Counted from the stretch's first letter, positions 29,687 to 39,860 are shown. The stretch is DNA of 64,000 bases from Gracilaria gracilis (GCA_030374805.1 JARGSG010000001.1:62001-126000), one strand, 5' to 3'. The notes: a model not told the origin generated them from the letters alone. Program-made: numbers and translations.

Positions 29687-30871
29687 ATGGCGCAAGAGGC
29701 TGCCCGCAATGAAGCTCCAATCCCATCAAAGCAGGAGCCAAAGCCCGAGCCTAAGCCCAAGGCCGAACGCGACCCGCAACAAACCGCAGAAACTGTGCCC
29801 ACCGCTACCGAACCCAAGAATGCCACTGCCGCAAACACAATTACCTTTGACCTGAAGCCCACCCCAACGGCTTTTTCCCGTCTGCAGCATCAAGTGGATC
29901 AAACTTCGGAGAAGTTCGCTGCAAGAGCAGCTCGTTTCGGTGCCACCGACCTCAAGAAGACCGCCACGGAAATTGACGTTCTTGGTGCACGTCGCGCGCA
30001 TGCGCGCCACGGATTTGCGTCTGGATTTGATCCTCAAGCGCCGGATCAGCAGAGCAGACGTGAGATGCGTGCGAAGCGCTTTGGAGATCAGTTGCCCGTT
30101 AATGGTGAGCAGGCTGCGCGTGAAGCCCGTGCTGAACGATTCGGCGGACAGGCGCGACAACTCGTTGGCTCGGCGCGTGTATGTAGTGACGCACTTGAGC
30201 GCCGTCGTGACGTTGCCGTCGGTGAGGTTGCGCGTGAGGAGGTACTGCATGTGTTTGGAGTTGATATGCTCAGCACTGCAGAAATCTTACGTCATTTCCA
30301 AGAGTATGGGCCGTCTTGGTGCGAGTGGCTCAATGACTCAAGCTGTAATATTGCCTTTGAGGACGCACATTCCAGGCGAAGAGCGTTGCGCGGCTTGACT
30401 GAACATGGGAAAGTTCTTGGTATAGATGAGGTCGTTGACGACGCTCCAGAGGACAGGATGGATGATGGGGAAGGTGCTGGGTTAAGCCTGGCTGTTGCTG
30501 GAGATGGTACACTTGCGGAAGACTTGACATGGCGCAGTGGAAAACCTTTTGAAAAGGATGACAAGGTTATTCCTATCTGGATTAGACAAGCTACAGAGAA
30601 GGATAAGCGTCCGGAAATGCCAAATCCGAAAAGCAAATGGAGTCGCAGTATCAACTCGAAGAAACGACCCAGTTCTACCCGACGTAACAGTGACACTACG
30701 AATAGTCGCAGACGGAGGCGAAAGAGTGATACAGATGGCGTGGATGTTGGGCAGAGACTGAGTCGAAGAGGATCCTCTCTCGGCGTTCACCAAGACCGGA
30801 AAATGGCCATTCTCAAGGCGCAAACGAAGAAGGTTACCAAGATGGATCTGGATCGCGCCCTCGGTTCGTAG
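29687..30871 (+). CDS. Nuclear mRNP protein combining Tho1/SARNP-like repeats and an NCBP3-like RRM
   Basis: A 394-residue protein. Residues 1-60 are Lys/Pro/Glu-rich. Three short repeats ending in RFG (AARAARFG at 78-85, MRAKRFG at 127-133, ARAERFG at 147-153) resemble the UAP56/Sub2-binding motifs of the Tho1/MOS11/SARNP C terminus. Residues 184-240 form an RRM-like domain with the NCBP3 (C17orf85) signature HVFGVDMLSTAEILRHF, then EWLNDSSCNIAFED. A WRSGKPF and IPIWIRQATEKDKRP segment and a basic tail with RRRRRKS follow. Both parent families act in mRNA packaging and export. Having both in one chain suggests a bridging factor (inference). No SAP domain is present. The gene is intronless. 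Confidence 0.8.
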   Translation: MAQEAARNEAPIPSKQEPKPEPKPKAERDPQQTAETVPTATEPKNATAANTITFDLKPTPTAFSRLQHQVDQTSEKFAARAARFGATDLKKTATEIDVLGARRAHARHGFASGFDPQAPDQQSRREMRAKRFGDQLPVNGEQAAREARAERFGGQARQLVGSARVCSDALERRRDVAVGEVAREEVLHVFGVDMLSTAEILRHFQEYGPSWCEWLNDSSCNIAFEDAHSRRRALRGLTEHGKVLGIDEVVDDAPEDRMDDGEGAGLSLAVAGDGTLAEDLTWRSGKPFEKDDKVIPIWIRQATEKDKRPEMPNPKSKWSRSINSKKRPSSTRRNSDTTNSRRRRRKSDTDGVDVGQRLSRRGSSLGVHQDRKMAILKAQTKKVTKMDLDRALGS

Positions 30872-31424
30872 TCACAGAACACTTTAATTTGCATCACATG
30901 CGAAGGTATGCTTGTACAGGACCATCAATAAGTCACCTTGTATAGATTTCTATTGAGCACCTAGTGGGTGTGGGCATACACCTGTTTGCGTTGAAAGACC
31001 AGTAAGTTACTGTAACACTGTTAATGAATGAACTAAGCAAAGCTGCGAGCGGCGAACCGTAAGGAATGAGTTCAGTATCTGGTTAGCATTGATCTATCTT
31101 CATGTATATTGTACATGTGCCCAATTAACACGTGCCAATTAAGGTTATCACGGCGTTTCTTCTAACCAAGTGTCTTGAAGCAGCGAATCGAGGATTCGGA
31201 TACAAGCTCGAAGCTTTCCAGTACTGAGTCTAGTCACCGCCAAGTCACCTTCAAGCGATACGGGCCGTCTTCTTCGCAGCGAAGTCCATGAACTGCTAAA
31301 CTGCCGGGCAAACGTTCGGCAGAATGTACACGAACAACAGAATTAGGTACAGTAGCGCAAAGAATCAGATGGATTGAAATTCTCGTTCCACAAGTAGCAG
31401 GCGAACATTTAGCACGGAGAGCCT
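30872..31424. other. Intergenic, no gene recognised
   Basis: Spacer between convergent genes. No structure of note. Confidence 0.5.
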
Positions 31425-31964
31425 TCAGACGAGATATCCGAAGGTAATATTTGAGTGATAGATGCTGAATGTTTCGAACGTGTCATCATCGACAATCTGA
31501 AACACGGTGAACCAAAGTATCCAGAGAAACATTTCTAATAATGCTACGATAAGAGAGAGCCATAAGTACTTTCGTATACGAAAAGAGCCTGATGTGGACT
31601 TGAAGTCTTTGGCGAAGTGAAGAACGTTGACGAAGAGCAGCAGCGGCAAACCAAAACAACCAACCACGAAATACTTTCGACAAAGCTGAAAACGTTCGTC
31701 CTCCAACCTATCCAGAACAAGGTCCTGTGCCTTTTCAAACTCGATCTTTCGCTCTCTAGCAGCATCACGTGCTTCTTCCTTACGTGCATCTTTCACTTCT
31801 ACTCGTTCTTCGAGGCCAGATATTTGGTCCTTGTAGTCTTCAAAAGGCAGTTCTTCTGCTTCTTCGGTAGGCTCTTCAACGTTCGCACTTTGCATCCATG
31901 GGCTGGTCATATTTTGGAAAACAGACTGGGAAGTTTCCCTAAGAGCAGACTGTGGTTCCGGCAT
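31425..31964 (-). CDS. PSENEN: PEN-2-like gamma-secretase subunit with long N-terminal extension
   Basis: A 179-residue protein from the ATG at 31964. The last 90 residues match PEN-2: FQLCRKYFVVGCFGLPLLLFVNVLHF (the CRKY-F motif and first hydrophobic pair), a linker, RIRKYLWLSLIVALLEMFLWILWFTVFQ (second membrane segment) and a short lumenal tail with FGYL. PEN-2 stabilises presenilin in the gamma-secretase complex, which cleaves proteins within membranes. Animal and plant PEN-2 are roughly 100-150 residues. The extra 85 residues here are acidic and form a likely coiled coil (VEVKDARKEEARDAARERK). They could dock another partner (inference). Confidence 0.85.
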   Translation of the reverse strand: MPEPQSALRETSQSVFQNMTSPWMQSANVEEPTEEAEELPFEDYKDQISGLEERVEVKDARKEEARDAARERKIEFEKAQDLVLDRLEDERFQLCRKYFVVGCFGLPLLLFVNVLHFAKDFKSTSGSFRIRKYLWLSLIVALLEMFLWILWFTVFQIVDDDTFETFSIYHSNITFGYLV

Positions 31965-32866
31965 GGTGAGATATGAACTTCTGAAGATATCGGAAATAGG
32001 CAAAACGAACGCGGTTACGGTTATCTACTCCTCTAAGAAGGAAATCACAGAACCTCTTCCATCGATAATGTGAAGAATTCCTGCCCGGGTCCCATCGAAC
32101 AGAATACCAGAGACCTGCAGGGAGTAGTTTCAAGGCATCCAGGCTTTTGTTTGGGCAGCGTTTTCACCTTTCTGTAGAGATATCACTTCAACATCACCCT
32201 GCTGCACGGTTGGTGAGCTGCAGTACTTTTGATCTTGAGTTTTCGAAAAACCTAAGTTACCAAGGGTACCGTTGGTACACTTGTTCGACGGTTATTTGCT
32301 CATCGTGCAGAACTGCAAAGCCTGCCACCGTCATCACGGTCGCGAATCGCGAACTCCATCGTGACTCGATATGGATACCAACTGTACAGGTACCGTTGGT
32401 AGATACCATCTACTGTGCCTGTATGTAGAGTTACTGCATCATATCCACCGTTGGTAAGATTATCCTTGTCGAACAAGATTTGCCCAAAGAGCCACAACAA
32501 GAATTACCCGTAGGGGTCATCAGAGAAACGTACGTTGCTACACGTACTTTCTCACTATCCGCCGCGGAAAACGATACTCGCCTCCGACGATCGAGATAAC
32601 AGGCTAGTCTGATCGCGCATTCGCGTCGCAAAGTTCTTCACTGTGCGCCGTTTGAGTTTCAGACTCTGAAAGTGGCGTATGGCACACATCGTATCTACAG
32701 CACACACTGGCAGAAAGCAGCCCGTCTCAAGTTTCGTCGTTTCACAGTTGTTCTACCACACGAACAAGGCTGTTCTGTGTGGCACCCGCTTATTGCAATA
32801 GAGTTCACCATCCGCGCGCGTTTGTAACAACGGAAGCATCGCTGTGCGCGCAAAATCTAGACAAAA
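31965..32866. other. Divergent spacer with clustered dispersed motifs
   Basis: Upstream of PEN-2 and uS13. It holds four members of the dispersed motif family: TACCAAGGGTA and TACCGTTGGTA overlapping at 32258-32277, TACCGTTGGTA at 32391-32401 and CACCGTTGGTA at 32446-32456. No protein gene. Confidence 0.5.
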
Positions 32867-33223
32867 ATGCCTCGCTTCTTGAACGTTAACCTCCCCGAGG
32901 CCAAGAAGGCATGGTTGGCGTTGACGGAGATCTACGGAATAGGATATGCTCGAGCCCGTGCGCTTTGTTTCGCCATTGGCGTGACACCGAATGCAAACGC
33001 CTCAGATTTGCGACCTCATCATCTTAGCCAACTCTATACTATAGTTGGACAACGATATGTCGTTGGAAACGATCTCCGCGCGGCAACCAAGGCTAACATT
33101 CAAAGGCTGATTCGCATCAGATCGTACCGCGGTTCCAGGCATTTGCAACGGCTGCCGGTCAGGGGGCAACGTACGCATAGCAACGCCAGAACTCAAAAGA
33201 AAAGATTCCCTCCATCCACATGA
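32867..33223 (+). CDS. RPS13: Ribosomal protein uS13, organellar type
   Basis: A 118-residue uS13 of bacterial type. It sits in the head of the small subunit and contacts tRNA and the B1 bridge. Seen: the N-terminal helix-two-turn-helix with ALTEIYGIGYARARALC, the region IVGQRYVVGNDLRAATKANIQRL, and the basic tail YRGSRHLQRLPVRGQRTHSNARTQKK typical of the family. No clear leader peptide is present. Mitochondrial S13 proteins in algae often lack one, so a mitochondrial destination is more likely than plastid (inference; plastid rps13 is usually plastid-encoded in red algae). Confidence 0.9.
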   Translation: MPRFLNVNLPEAKKAWLALTEIYGIGYARARALCFAIGVTPNANASDLRPHHLSQLYTIVGQRYVVGNDLRAATKANIQRLIRIRSYRGSRHLQRLPVRGQRTHSNARTQKKRFPPST

Positions 33224-33585
33224 AGATGTGTGCCATTGCCTGTAACCTGCCCTTGCGCGAGCACGGAACCGGACTGCCACATTGCGTTTTGCATGTTGCT
33301 CTTGGTTATCACATGATTGCATTATGTTCCGGGCAGAGCTTTTCTTAGTAAATATCGCTCACGAGAAGATGCCTCAAGTCTTAGAGCCTGTTTAGAGACA
33401 TTAACATGCGGAATACAACACCATGCTTGGCCACAGCTTGCTCATTTCAGTTTTGGGGTCCCATCATGCGCTTCTGCGGCTCTAATGCACTCCCTCTACA
33501 CTCGCGGAGGAGCACAGCGGCCCACATAATTTCATGACCAAACGTCTTTAAACATATGCACAGTGTGAAGTTGAACCAATCAGCC
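33224..33585. other. Intergenic, no gene recognised
   Basis: Short spacer between same-strand genes. No feature seen. Confidence 0.5.
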
Positions 33586-33891
33586 ATGGCCCCTAATCGA
33601 CGGTTGCCTCCACATGTACCTTTGTATCTCGAGTCGCATCTCGAGCATTACGATTGTCAGCTCATCAATACCAGTGACGCTCGGCACCCGACGACTTTAC
33701 TTGTCGCCATCTTGGGCCCATTTCTTCAGTTTGTCATTTTAACCCAGTCTGTCCCAGTGCAATTACCCCGATTGCAACTGGCACCGCCCGTCCTGCGCTT
33801 TTTCGGTTTCATTTCGTTTCTGTCCTTTGGACAATATCATTTTCCATGGTTGTTTCTCTACAATCTTAGAAATCAGGGCGTGGGTAATTGA
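33586..33891 (+). CDS. Small two-pass membrane protein, unknown
   Basis: A 101-residue protein from an ATG in good context (CAGCCATGG) at 33586; an earlier in-frame ATG at 33556 would add 10 residues. The N-terminal 40 residues are hydrophilic. Two hydrophobic segments follow (TTLLVAILGPFLQFVILTQS and VLRFFGFISFLSFGQYHF), then a short polar tail. I cannot name the family. It lies 200 bp before the Yippee gene on the same strand. Confidence 0.45.
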   Translation: MAPNRRLPPHVPLYLESHLEHYDCQLINTSDARHPTTLLVAILGPFLQFVILTQSVPVQLPRLQLAPPVLRFFGFISFLSFGQYHFPWLFLYNLRNQGVGN

Positions 33892-34089
33892 GCACAAACC
33901 GCAACCGTATCATCGAAAGGTACAGGAACGGAATTCAGGACAACATTGCTGCTCGACCGCCCTCCATATAACTGGCGCCGTAACGTATCCTCCAAGTTGA
34001 GAGGTCCGCAGTCCATATTCCAGACCAAGCGAAGCCCAACTCGCCTCCTGTTTCGTGTTGACTTGACGGCTTTGCTGGAAGAGGTTTAA

Positions 34090-34431
34090 ATGGGACGGGT
34101 GTTTCTTCAGTTTCTATCGTCAGCGCGCATTTACACGTGCTCTACATGCGGTGCTGAACTTGCCGATGAGGGGCAGATTATCTCCAAGAGCTTTCAGGGA
34201 CGTCTTGGTACGGCCTTTCTATTTGAGAAGGCCATCAACACTTATCAAGGAGTTATTGAACATCGTCAACTGATATCCGGAATTCACAAAGTGGCTGACG
34301 TCAGATGCAAAGCATGCTCCGTTCTGCTGGGTTGGAAGTATTTGGAAGCAAAGGAAGAGAGCCAAAAGTACAAGGAAGGCCGCGTGCTTCTCGAGAAAAT
34401 CCGTTTGCAAAGAAAAGGAGATTGGTATTAA
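34090..34431 (+). CDS. Yippee-like zinc-binding protein
   Basis: A 113-residue Yippee protein. The fold is a small beta-structure built around one zinc held by two CxxC motifs, here YTCSTCGAEL and VRCKACSVLLGW. Also seen are family hallmarks SFQGRLGTAFLFEKAIN, LISGIHKVADV, and WKYLEAKEESQKYKEGRVLLE. Yippee proteins occur across eukaryotes; some are subunits of E3 ligases, others are linked to cell division, so the exact role is open. Stops 61 bp before the convergent dCMP deaminase. Confidence 0.92.
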   Translation: MGRVFLQFLSSARIYTCSTCGAELADEGQIISKSFQGRLGTAFLFEKAINTYQGVIEHRQLISGIHKVADVRCKACSVLLGWKYLEAKEESQKYKEGRVLLEKIRLQRKGDWY

Positions 34432-34492
34432 GCTCGAGCCCATAGATTCAAAATGCCATCAGATATAGACGCGACCGCGTTACGAAAGGGGT

Positions 34493-35527
34493 TTACTTGT
34501 ACGAGCCATCTTTCGCCATGCTCGTAACGCGAACACACATATCATCTGCTACAAGCTTATCAACAATAACTCCTCCCGCCTTGAGAAGCCCTTCAGAAGC
34601 ACGATCAGAGCCATATCCGGAATCGAAGACAACTCTTGAAACGCCTGCCTGAACTATCTTTTTCGAACACAGAATGCATGGAAATACACTTGTGTAAAGA
34701 GTACTGCTTTGACAACGTTGACGGCCAGCTTCAATGATAGCATTTTCTTCGGCATGAAGACATAGACAAAGATCCAGGCCCACTCCTTGCACATTTTGTT
34801 CATTGCAACGTGGACATCCGCCTTCAAAACAGTTGGTGACTCCGGCTGGAGTTCCGTTGTATCCAGTAGCTACTACCCTTCGGTCTCTGGCAATGACACA
34901 ACCTACGCGCCGTTTCATGCAGTTGGTTCTTTGCGAAGTGAGACGGGCCAATGACATGAAATAGGTGTCCCATGTGGGTCGCAGTCGACGCATGTCTGTG
35001 AAATTAATCTGTGCTAGAGCTTGATGAAAGTGTTGAACGGAAGCAAAGTCGTTAAAAATGCGAATGTGAGCCATTTTGTACAGTTGGTGCATGTCGATGC
35101 CCGGGGTGGCGTCGCGACGGTTGAGAGCGGATAGTTGGTAGTGCGAGTTATAACAAATGTTTGAAAAGGCTTGTTCTCGTTCAGTAAACGAAAGAAACGA
35201 AGACCACTTCTCGGAATTAGGGAGTTTCTGGCAGAATCTATAAAAGCGAGTCAGGAGAGGCCCGTCGACGTATAGAATAAGGACCCACGGACGTCTCAAG
35301 AGATTCATGATCGATTTTCCATGCGAGGGGTGTGAGACAATAACAGCGACAGTATCCTGCCGCCAGCAAGAAGAGATGAGCGGCGGTGGGTGATGCGCAT
35401 CAGGCTGAGGTTTGTTTGTCTCTGTGACTTGCGCGTCATCAACTTGAAGAAAGCCGAGCTTATCAGTAAGATAGCGAGCGAGAGTTTTCTTTCCTGCATA
35501 GTGCGGGCCGCAGACGTAAATGAGCAT
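34493..35527 (-). CDS. DCD1: Deoxycytidylate (dCMP) deaminase with N-terminal P-loop-like domain
   Basis: A 344-residue enzyme. The C-terminal part (from about 185) is a zinc-dependent cytidine deaminase fold: the ligand and proton shuttle motif CLHAEENAI (HAE) and FPCILCSKKI (PCxxC), plus ATGYNGTPAGVTNC and GGCPRCNEQ typical of dCMP deaminases. It converts dCMP to dUMP, feeding dTMP synthesis. The N-terminal 180 residues begin with GPHYAGKKTLARYL, a P-loop-like nucleotide-binding start, as in fungal Dcd1. In those proteins the domain is considered regulatory or vestigial. The Walker sequence has Lys-Lys-Thr after the Gly. Confidence 0.92.
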   Translation of the reverse strand: MLIYVCGPHYAGKKTLARYLTDKLGFLQVDDAQVTETNKPQPDAHHPPPLISSCWRQDTVAVIVSHPSHGKSIMNLLRRPWVLILYVDGPLLTRFYRFCQKLPNSEKWSSFLSFTEREQAFSNICYNSHYQLSALNRRDATPGIDMHQLYKMAHIRIFNDFASVQHFHQALAQINFTDMRRLRPTWDTYFMSLARLTSQRTNCMKRRVGCVIARDRRVVATGYNGTPAGVTNCFEGGCPRCNEQNVQGVGLDLCLCLHAEENAIIEAGRQRCQSSTLYTSVFPCILCSKKIVQAGVSRVVFDSGYGSDRASEGLLKAGGVIVDKLVADDMCVRVTSMAKDGSYK

Positions 35528-36427
35528 GGTGTGTGACGGCGTTGTGCGCAGTGCTTTGATGAACGGCTGAGCAAGCCGATACTGTGGGAGAAATGCTCTC
35601 CAAGCGATAAGGTGATCATCTTTCTCGTTGGTTGTGGGTGTGGATTGCTTTCCGTTCGCATTCCGTTTCGCGCCAAAAGTGTGAAATGGTACTGTAGCTT
35701 GCCATTACAGAAGCACCTTTATGCTTGCTCGCAGTAGCCGCACTCCCGCGCCACTGCGCGCCAGTAACCTTCGCGATCTCGCAAGAATAAAAGCGCCGGG
35801 CGCGTTTGAATTTCGGCCAATTATCTTCGTTCAACAATGGTGAAGGTAAAAGAAGCAGCTGTGCGCAAATAAATCGGCTTCCAAAATTCCATGCAGGCAA
35901 AAAGCTCAACGCGTTGTTGCTTGCAATGAAAAAAGTGCCGAATCTATTCTGTGCACGTCACCCGAACGGCACGCATTGCATGCCGTGGGCTGCCGCCAGT
36001 GGCGAGATCTGTACAGGTACCGTTGTAAAGTTAGTGCTCTCGAGCCTACTGGCGACGCTGCAGACGAAAAAGTGCACGCCGTCTGTCCCTCTCGCGGCGC
36101 GCGGAAGGCGCCACGCCGGCCCCTAATTTTATCTACCAACAGTAGCGTTTCCTCAAAGCCTTACGCATAACGGCTCTTGATGGTAACATGCATTAGCGGT
36201 CAACAGTCCCCGCCAGAAAAGACTAGTATGTACAACACACATATGCATGTCAACAAAACATGCACTTTACCATCAACTGCGAAACGAAGCAACTCATCTA
36301 ATAACAACGTATCAGGTACAGTTTATTTACCGAGCATGCATACATGATGCAGAGTGTCAACACTGCACAAGTTAGACAAATGACAGCACTCACAAACAAC
36401 CGACAATATCCATATATACAAAACGGA
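35528..36427. other. Intergenic, no gene recognised
   Basis: Contains one TACCGTTGTA motif at 36018-36027. Open frames are not protein-like. Confidence 0.45.
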
Positions 36428-37270
36428 TCAAACAGCGCGCGCCGGCTGAATGCATTCACGAGCAAAGTCCGGGTCGGCCGCTTCGGCCGACACTGTTTGA
36501 GGTGCGGTGAGCATGTCCACCAATTTTGCGACTTGAATCGGATCGTATGGCCTCCTAGTTGCGTCCAGGAACGATGGCTCTGCCACTGGTCTGCCAACTA
36601 CTGTCTCTAGCTCTGATACCCTGTTGTGCAAGTTAAAGTTCTCCTGACGAAGTGAATGCAACTCTGTCATAAGTGCCTTCTTATCGCCTTCAGAAGTCTT
36701 GACAAGCTTTTCCAGCACATGCACGTAAACTTCTTGTGCATGTCTTGCGGCGGCGGCCGAATCCTGGTTCATCCTTAAGCGCCTGAGGTACTTTTGGCGC
36801 GGTGTCATGGAGGTGTCACCCTTCTTGCGCCTCTTCATGCGGTCAAAGTCACCGTTGGCCATGTGTTCATTCTTCTTCATTTCCTTGAAGCGTTCGCGCG
36901 CGCGCTCTTTGCAATGGTCAGCGTAAGCAAGACCACCCATTTGGTTGACCACATGCGGGTCGATAGAGGGGTCTTCGTCGAGCGCGAAACTGGCCGGGCG
37001 CAGTGGTTGCGAATGCGGGCGCTTCTGCATGGCTAATGGTTGGGACGAGGAAGGCGCAGCGCTTGCCTGCGGCGCGGAGGAGGCCTGCGGTTGTTGTGCT
37101 GGGTTGGTGGAGAACGGAATGTCGGCAGCAGCAGCCCATGGCAATTGCTGCTGTGGAAGGTTGTGATTGGCGTTGAGAAGGTTTTGCATGGCGGCGGGTT
37201 GAGTTGAGGAGGACGGTTGGTTGGCGTCGTCAACAGCGTTGGGCGCCAGACTGAAGTCTAGTAGGTCCAT
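36428..37270 (-). CDS. bZIP transcription factor
   Basis: A 280-residue nuclear protein. The first 100 residues are Gln/Ala/Ser/Pro-rich, like an activation domain. A Lys/Arg-rich stretch (about 115-150, DRMKRRKKGD) may be a nuclear localisation signal. The bZIP follows at about 155-225. Its basic region RRLRMNQDSAAAARHA has the N-x7-R spacing (Asn-Gln-Asp-Ser-Ala-Ala-Ala-Ala-Arg). The leucine zipper then runs through LEKLVK, ALMTELHSLRQENFNLHNRVSELE. The DNA target is likely an ACGT- or TGACG-type half site (family knowledge, not shown here). Confidence 0.88.
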   Translation of the reverse strand: MDLLDFSLAPNAVDDANQPSSSTQPAAMQNLLNANHNLPQQQLPWAAAADIPFSTNPAQQPQASSAPQASAAPSSSQPLAMQKRPHSQPLRPASFALDEDPSIDPHVVNQMGGLAYADHCKERARERFKEMKKNEHMANGDFDRMKRRKKGDTSMTPRQKYLRRLRMNQDSAAAARHAQEVYVHVLEKLVKTSEGDKKALMTELHSLRQENFNLHNRVSELETVVGRPVAEPSFLDATRRPYDPIQVAKLVDMLTAPQTVSAEAADPDFARECIQPARAV

Positions 37271-39581
37271 GGGGAAGAAAGGTTTTGAAGAGCGATGGTG
37301 GGGGAACGGGGGTGCGGTGAGGTGAGGTGAAGTGAGGTGGGTGCGATTGTGGTGACGAGGCGTGTTGCAAATGGCGCGGGGGCGAGTTATCTACTTATAC
37401 GGGAGCTGGCACAAGAGGGGGGCACCGCGTACTGTGCGCGGGGGTGTAAGTGGCGACGGCGGGGCAGAGCAGGCGCGAGTGTTGCACGGCGCACTGACAC
37501 GGTTGTGGGCCGTGTCGAAGCGCGCTGTGGTGAGCGCGTGCTGGTGCCACCCATCATAGGGCGCTCGCGAGGCGATTGGCGCAGATTTTGGGGCGATTTT
37601 TCGCTTTTTTTTTCACTCGTTTCGCATCCGCCAGGGCGCGTGCGTGTCATCATAATCGCGCTTTTGCATGCAAAGCATTTGGAGCCTGAAGATATTGCCC
37701 ACGTAACGCGAAATGAAATTTTGCGAAAAAGTACCTTCGGTCGGCCGTGCTCGTGAGGTGCCGATGCGAGCGGATGATCAGGTGCAAGTCAAAATGCTGT
37801 TTTTTTTTCGGCTTTTGGCGGTTTGAGGAGGACCTCGAGATGCAGATCAAACGCACATGATTGGTTCACTCGCGCAGATTTTGGTCTTGCTGTCTCTGCC
37901 GAAGCATACACGTGTAGATTTCCGCACCCAGTTTGGCGCAGAAAGAGATTGTGTTTAATCTAAAATCCAAAACTCACAACCGGATCCCATTGCATATGCG
38001 CCGTCCACACACTCGGGCAACCCACTGCGGAGATAAAAGGCTAACCACCATATCCAAAAGCATACCAACCACGGCTGCTGTAAAGAGCGCCCTGGGCTAA
38101 TTTCACCAACTTGCACTCGTCAACAACCATCTTAGCGCTGGCATCGAGCTTAGGCAGATTCTCTAGCTAGAGCACATCAACAACATCATGGACATATATC
38201 CACATCTATCCAACTATCCAGAGCTCCAATTCGTTCTCAACGCGCACGCATTAGTGAACCTGTGCTTTGAGAACACCACAGTATGCCGGGGACAAGTGCC
38301 GAAGCACGGCGGGAAAGTGCCACACACCGCGCATAGCTGCCTTTCTCCCATGCCACCCGTGGCCCCCGTTCCCTCTTCCCCTTTTATACCGTGCCCATTG
38401 CCATTGATTGCCCGCTGGAGCGCCTTCTGTTATGTGAGACCAACGTCGTCAGCACGCAACTCCCAATCCTTTATTTCATGACATCATCAAATCGTCCCCA
38501 CTTTGTCATCAAACAACAATCGATACGATACAACCGCTTGTCCTGCATAACTCACGGTTTCTCTTTGCCACTACGCCATACACATCATGCCACAACAGAT
38601 TGTTGCGCAACTGAGGCCAACTGCTTCGTGCATGCAGTTAATCTATTTACGGCTGCAAAGTTTGCGCCCTGGCCCATGCGTTGTGAGCAGCTGCTCTGTG
38701 CAGCTTGCATGCCGTTAGCTCTCTTCCAACGCTTGCTATTCACAGTCGCAATGAACTTCAGCTATAAGGTACGTCTACAGCTATCATCTCGTATTCTGAC
38801 AGCTGTCTGAAAAGGTACAACGAATGACCATACCTTGTACCAACGGTAACGTAAAGTTATACATGTAAAAAGGGATGACCCTCCTGCAAGGGGCTCGTTG
38901 GCGTCCAAAAATATGCTCTGTTGTTGTTTTCCCTCATTGGTGGTGCCATACGGGGCTTGTAGATAATATCTACCCAAGTGAGCCTGGACAATAATGAGTC
39001 AGTCACTCTGCTAATCTTCTCTCCAACATGACATGGTTAGCCCAGACTGTCCAACATTCGGCAAACGTTCTTCTGTTCTACCCTCATATGATACGAGTCA
39101 TATCATAGTTCAGCCGGATGCAATCAAATTTTGACCTCGTACGGAGAAACTAAAAGTTATCCATCCATCTGTGCGCAGTTTCGAGCGCACTTGTAAACAT
39201 TGCTGTACCCTTCCTCTGGAATGCATTTGCGTGTCCACTGTTTTTTTGCGCAATGGTGTGTGGTTGTATTTGCAAATATGTAACGGTACCAACGCCAGAT
39301 ACACGAACAATGCGGCTCTTTTTGTCTAATTCGCGAATACGTTTTGGGGACGCAAGCACGCATGTCATGAGAAACCATCTTCGTTAAAAAAGAAGAAGAA
39401 GGTATCTTTATTTCACTCGCTCCCAGCACAAAACAGCGCCACACATATTACATACAACTCTTTGTTACGTTCATTTTTCTCTCAAGAAAAGAGTTCACAA
39501 AGCTAAAACAGAGAGTTTCCTTCCTAGCGGCAATGATCACAAAGTGATCAAAAGTCGCAGCATCAAAAGCGTCCTCTGCGG
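37271..39581. other. Long intergenic region, no gene recognised
   Basis: First 500 bp is GC-rich leader/promoter of the bZIP gene. A frame at 38188-38481 starts well (MDIYPHLSNYPELQF) but turns into Pro-rich low complexity and is not supported. One TACCAACGGTA lies at 38838-38848 and a TACCAACG at 39285-39292. No confident gene. Confidence 0.4.
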
Positions 39582-39860
39582 TTAGTGTGGGTACGAAGAC
39601 GAATTCGAACTGCTAGCACCGCCCATTTGATACTCGATCTTAGCTATATCATGCCTGACCTTCTCAACCTCCTTGATCATCGAGTCTTTGTAATTCTTCC
39701 TCTTCACACGAGCGGCTTTGTCTGAAGCATTATTGCTATTCCTGCGTTTCTGCTTCGAATCAGCATTGGGGTGCTTTGCGCGGAGGTCTTTCTTCTTCTG
39801 GATTCTCGCCTTCTCACCCGCTTCCTTGCTGTCGGACTTAATTTTCTTGGTCGCATCCAT
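39582..39860 (-). CDS. Miniature bZIP-like protein, 92 aa
   Basis: Starts at the ATG at 39860. Residues 1-45 are Lys-rich (KKIKSDSKEAGEKARIQKKKD in part). RRNSNNASDKAARVKRK resembles a bZIP basic region: the Asn-to-Arg spacing is conserved, but one usual Ser/Ala position is Asp. A short heptad-like helix with Ile/Val at the contact positions follows (MIKEVEKVRHDIAKIEYQM). A zipper of three heptads is short. It could be a dominant-negative partner for full bZIPs or a small chromatin protein. It lies 2.3 kb from the full bZIP gene on the same strand. Confidence 0.55.
   Translation of the reverse strand: MDATKKIKSDSKEAGEKARIQKKKDLRAKHPNADSKQKRRNSNNASDKAARVKRKNYKDSMIKEVEKVRHDIAKIEYQMGGASSSNSSSYPH

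Noticed and set aside
29726-30250. Minus-strand frame of 174 codons
   Set aside because: Antisense to the Tho1/NCBP3-like gene, which has strong domain support.
38188-38481. Plus-strand frame starting MDIYPHLSNYPELQF
   Set aside because: The opening looks protein-like but the rest is Pro/Ser low complexity and no splice continuation was found.
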